5,406 nt of DNA from Flavobacterium sp. (GTDB taxonomy: Bacteria; Bacteroidota; Bacteroidia; Flavobacteriales; Flavobacteriaceae). The stretch spans positions 1 to 5,406 of the forward strand of contig JADMKR010000078.1 of assembly GCA_015478765.1 (NCBI GenBank), in the 5' to 3' direction. The notes beneath the pieces are model-generated. The model was not told the DNA's origin. It was given only the letters and a program-made list of their open reading frames with translations, and ran no database searches. This document shows, in pieces, positions 5,121 through 5,406 of this stretch (the stretch's first letter is position 1; each line of letters opens with the position of its first letter). The position numbers were made by a program, and so were the translations under genes.

Positions 5121-5222
5121 GGGGTTGCAGCGGTATCCTTTATTCTACTAGCCAAGGGTTTAAACCATGGCTAGTAGAATAAAGATATAGCGAAAAACCC
5201 GACCCTTGCGGTCACGCCCAAA
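5121..5222 (+). repeat. Two-hairpin structured element, copy B
   Basis: Blocks in order: GGGGTTGCAG (5121-5130), ATCCTTT (5135-5141), a palindrome with perfect 17-bp arms (5138-5154 and 5168-5184) around GGTTTAAACC, AAAGAT (5181-5186), CG, CCCG, CTTGCGG and the terminal GCCCAAA (5216-5222). A small second hairpin is GACC-CTTGC-GGTC (5201-5213). All blocks align in order with 1316-1407. The main stem sequence differs completely from that copy. The element occupies most of the gap between NifU and the reductase genes. Confidence 0.7.
5193..5213 (-). terminator. Possible weak terminator after the NifU gene
   Basis: On the minus strand, 12 bases after the NifU stop, a short GC-rich hairpin (GACC-GCAAG-GGTC, 5213 to 5201) is followed by GGGTTTTTC. 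The stem is only 4 bp, so termination is doubtful. It is part of copy B of the two-hairpin element, where the matching hairpin in copy A lacks the T-run. Confidence 0.3.
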
Positions 5223-5224
5223 AG

Positions 5225-5406
5225 TTATGCGACGTTAACGACCGTCTCGATTTGCGGCGCGAACTTTTTGATTGTTGTCTCAACACCTGCTTTCAATGTC
5301 ATTTGATTGACGCTGCACGCGAGGCACGCACCTTCGAGACGCACCGTGACATGTTTGCCATCGGCGATTGAGACCAGCGAAATGTCGCCGCCATCAGAAT
5401 TCAGGA
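5225..5406 (-). CDS. NifU family protein, C-terminal domain (partial, 5' end outside window)
   Basis: Reading in from the right edge, 59 residues are followed by a TAA at 5227-5225. They include NSDGGDISLVSI and GACLACSVNQMTLKAGVE, the CxxC-containing core of the NifU C-terminal (Nfu) domain, and end in ETVVNVA. In the family the two cysteines of a dimer hold a [4Fe-4S] cluster that is passed to target proteins; there are also roles as a general Fe-S scaffold. Small stand-alone Nfu-like proteins of roughly 80 residues are common in Bacteroidota, so probably only the first twenty or so residues are missing, although a longer protein cannot be ruled out. It lies upstream of the reductase on the same strand, separated by 164 bp that hold a structured element. 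No start codon is visible in the window. Confidence 0.85.
   Translation of the reverse strand, partial: LNSDGGDISLVSIADGKHVTVRLEGACLACSVNQMTLKAGVETTIKKFAPQIETVVNVA

Noticed and set aside
5134..5187. Insertion-sequence end (terminal inverted repeat)
   Set aside because: The two arms are only 13 bases apart and no transposase gene lies near, so it is a hairpin, not a pair of element ends.

Overview
The window looks like a piece of a Bacteroidota chromosome, most likely Flavobacterium or a close relative. The reasons are: a perfect Bacteroidota-type promoter (TTG, 19 bases, TACTTTTG) before the acyl-CoA dehydrogenase gene, no convincing Shine-Dalgarno sites, a NifU C-terminal domain of the type seen in this group, and gaps packed with short palindromic repeats. 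This assignment is inferred from sequence character, not from a search.

Layout from left to right. Bases 1-138 are the 3' end of an unrecognised gene (+), followed by a second, diverged copy of its last codons in another frame (to 230). A CPBP-family membrane protease gene (233 to 1130, -) abuts it tail to tail. A 353-bp divergent gap (1131-1483) holds repeats, one copy of a structured two-hairpin element and the promoter of a glutaryl-CoA dehydrogenase-like gene (1484-2662, +). A 543-bp convergent gap (2663-3205) is filled by seven tandem hairpin units. Then comes a minus-strand group, read right to left: the C-terminal end of a NifU protein (window edge to 5225), a thioredoxin-reductase-like ferredoxin-NADP reductase (5060 to 4008), a four-helix-bundle (23S rRNA intervening-sequence protein) gene (3938 to 3585) and an adrenodoxin-type [2Fe-2S] ferredoxin (3532 to 3206).

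How the genes fit together. The reductase and the ferredoxin are natural partners: NADPH to FAD to [2Fe-2S] to an unknown acceptor. NifU helps build or carry Fe-S clusters. The four-helix-bundle gene has no evident link to this chemistry. It sits exactly between reductase and ferredoxin, flanked by 7-bp tandem arrays that are inverted relative to one another (AGTTAGG-type before it, CCCCTAA-type after it, in the sense of the gene). One array overlaps the reductase stop codon and the other abuts the ferredoxin start codon. This looks like an inserted unit similar in design to 23S rRNA intervening sequences, and it is the strongest candidate here for an undescribed mobile or RNA-based system.

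A second candidate is a roughly 90-100 bp element present twice in the same orientation (1316-1407 and 5121-5222). Its ends are conserved and its main stem has a different but still self-complementary sequence in each copy.
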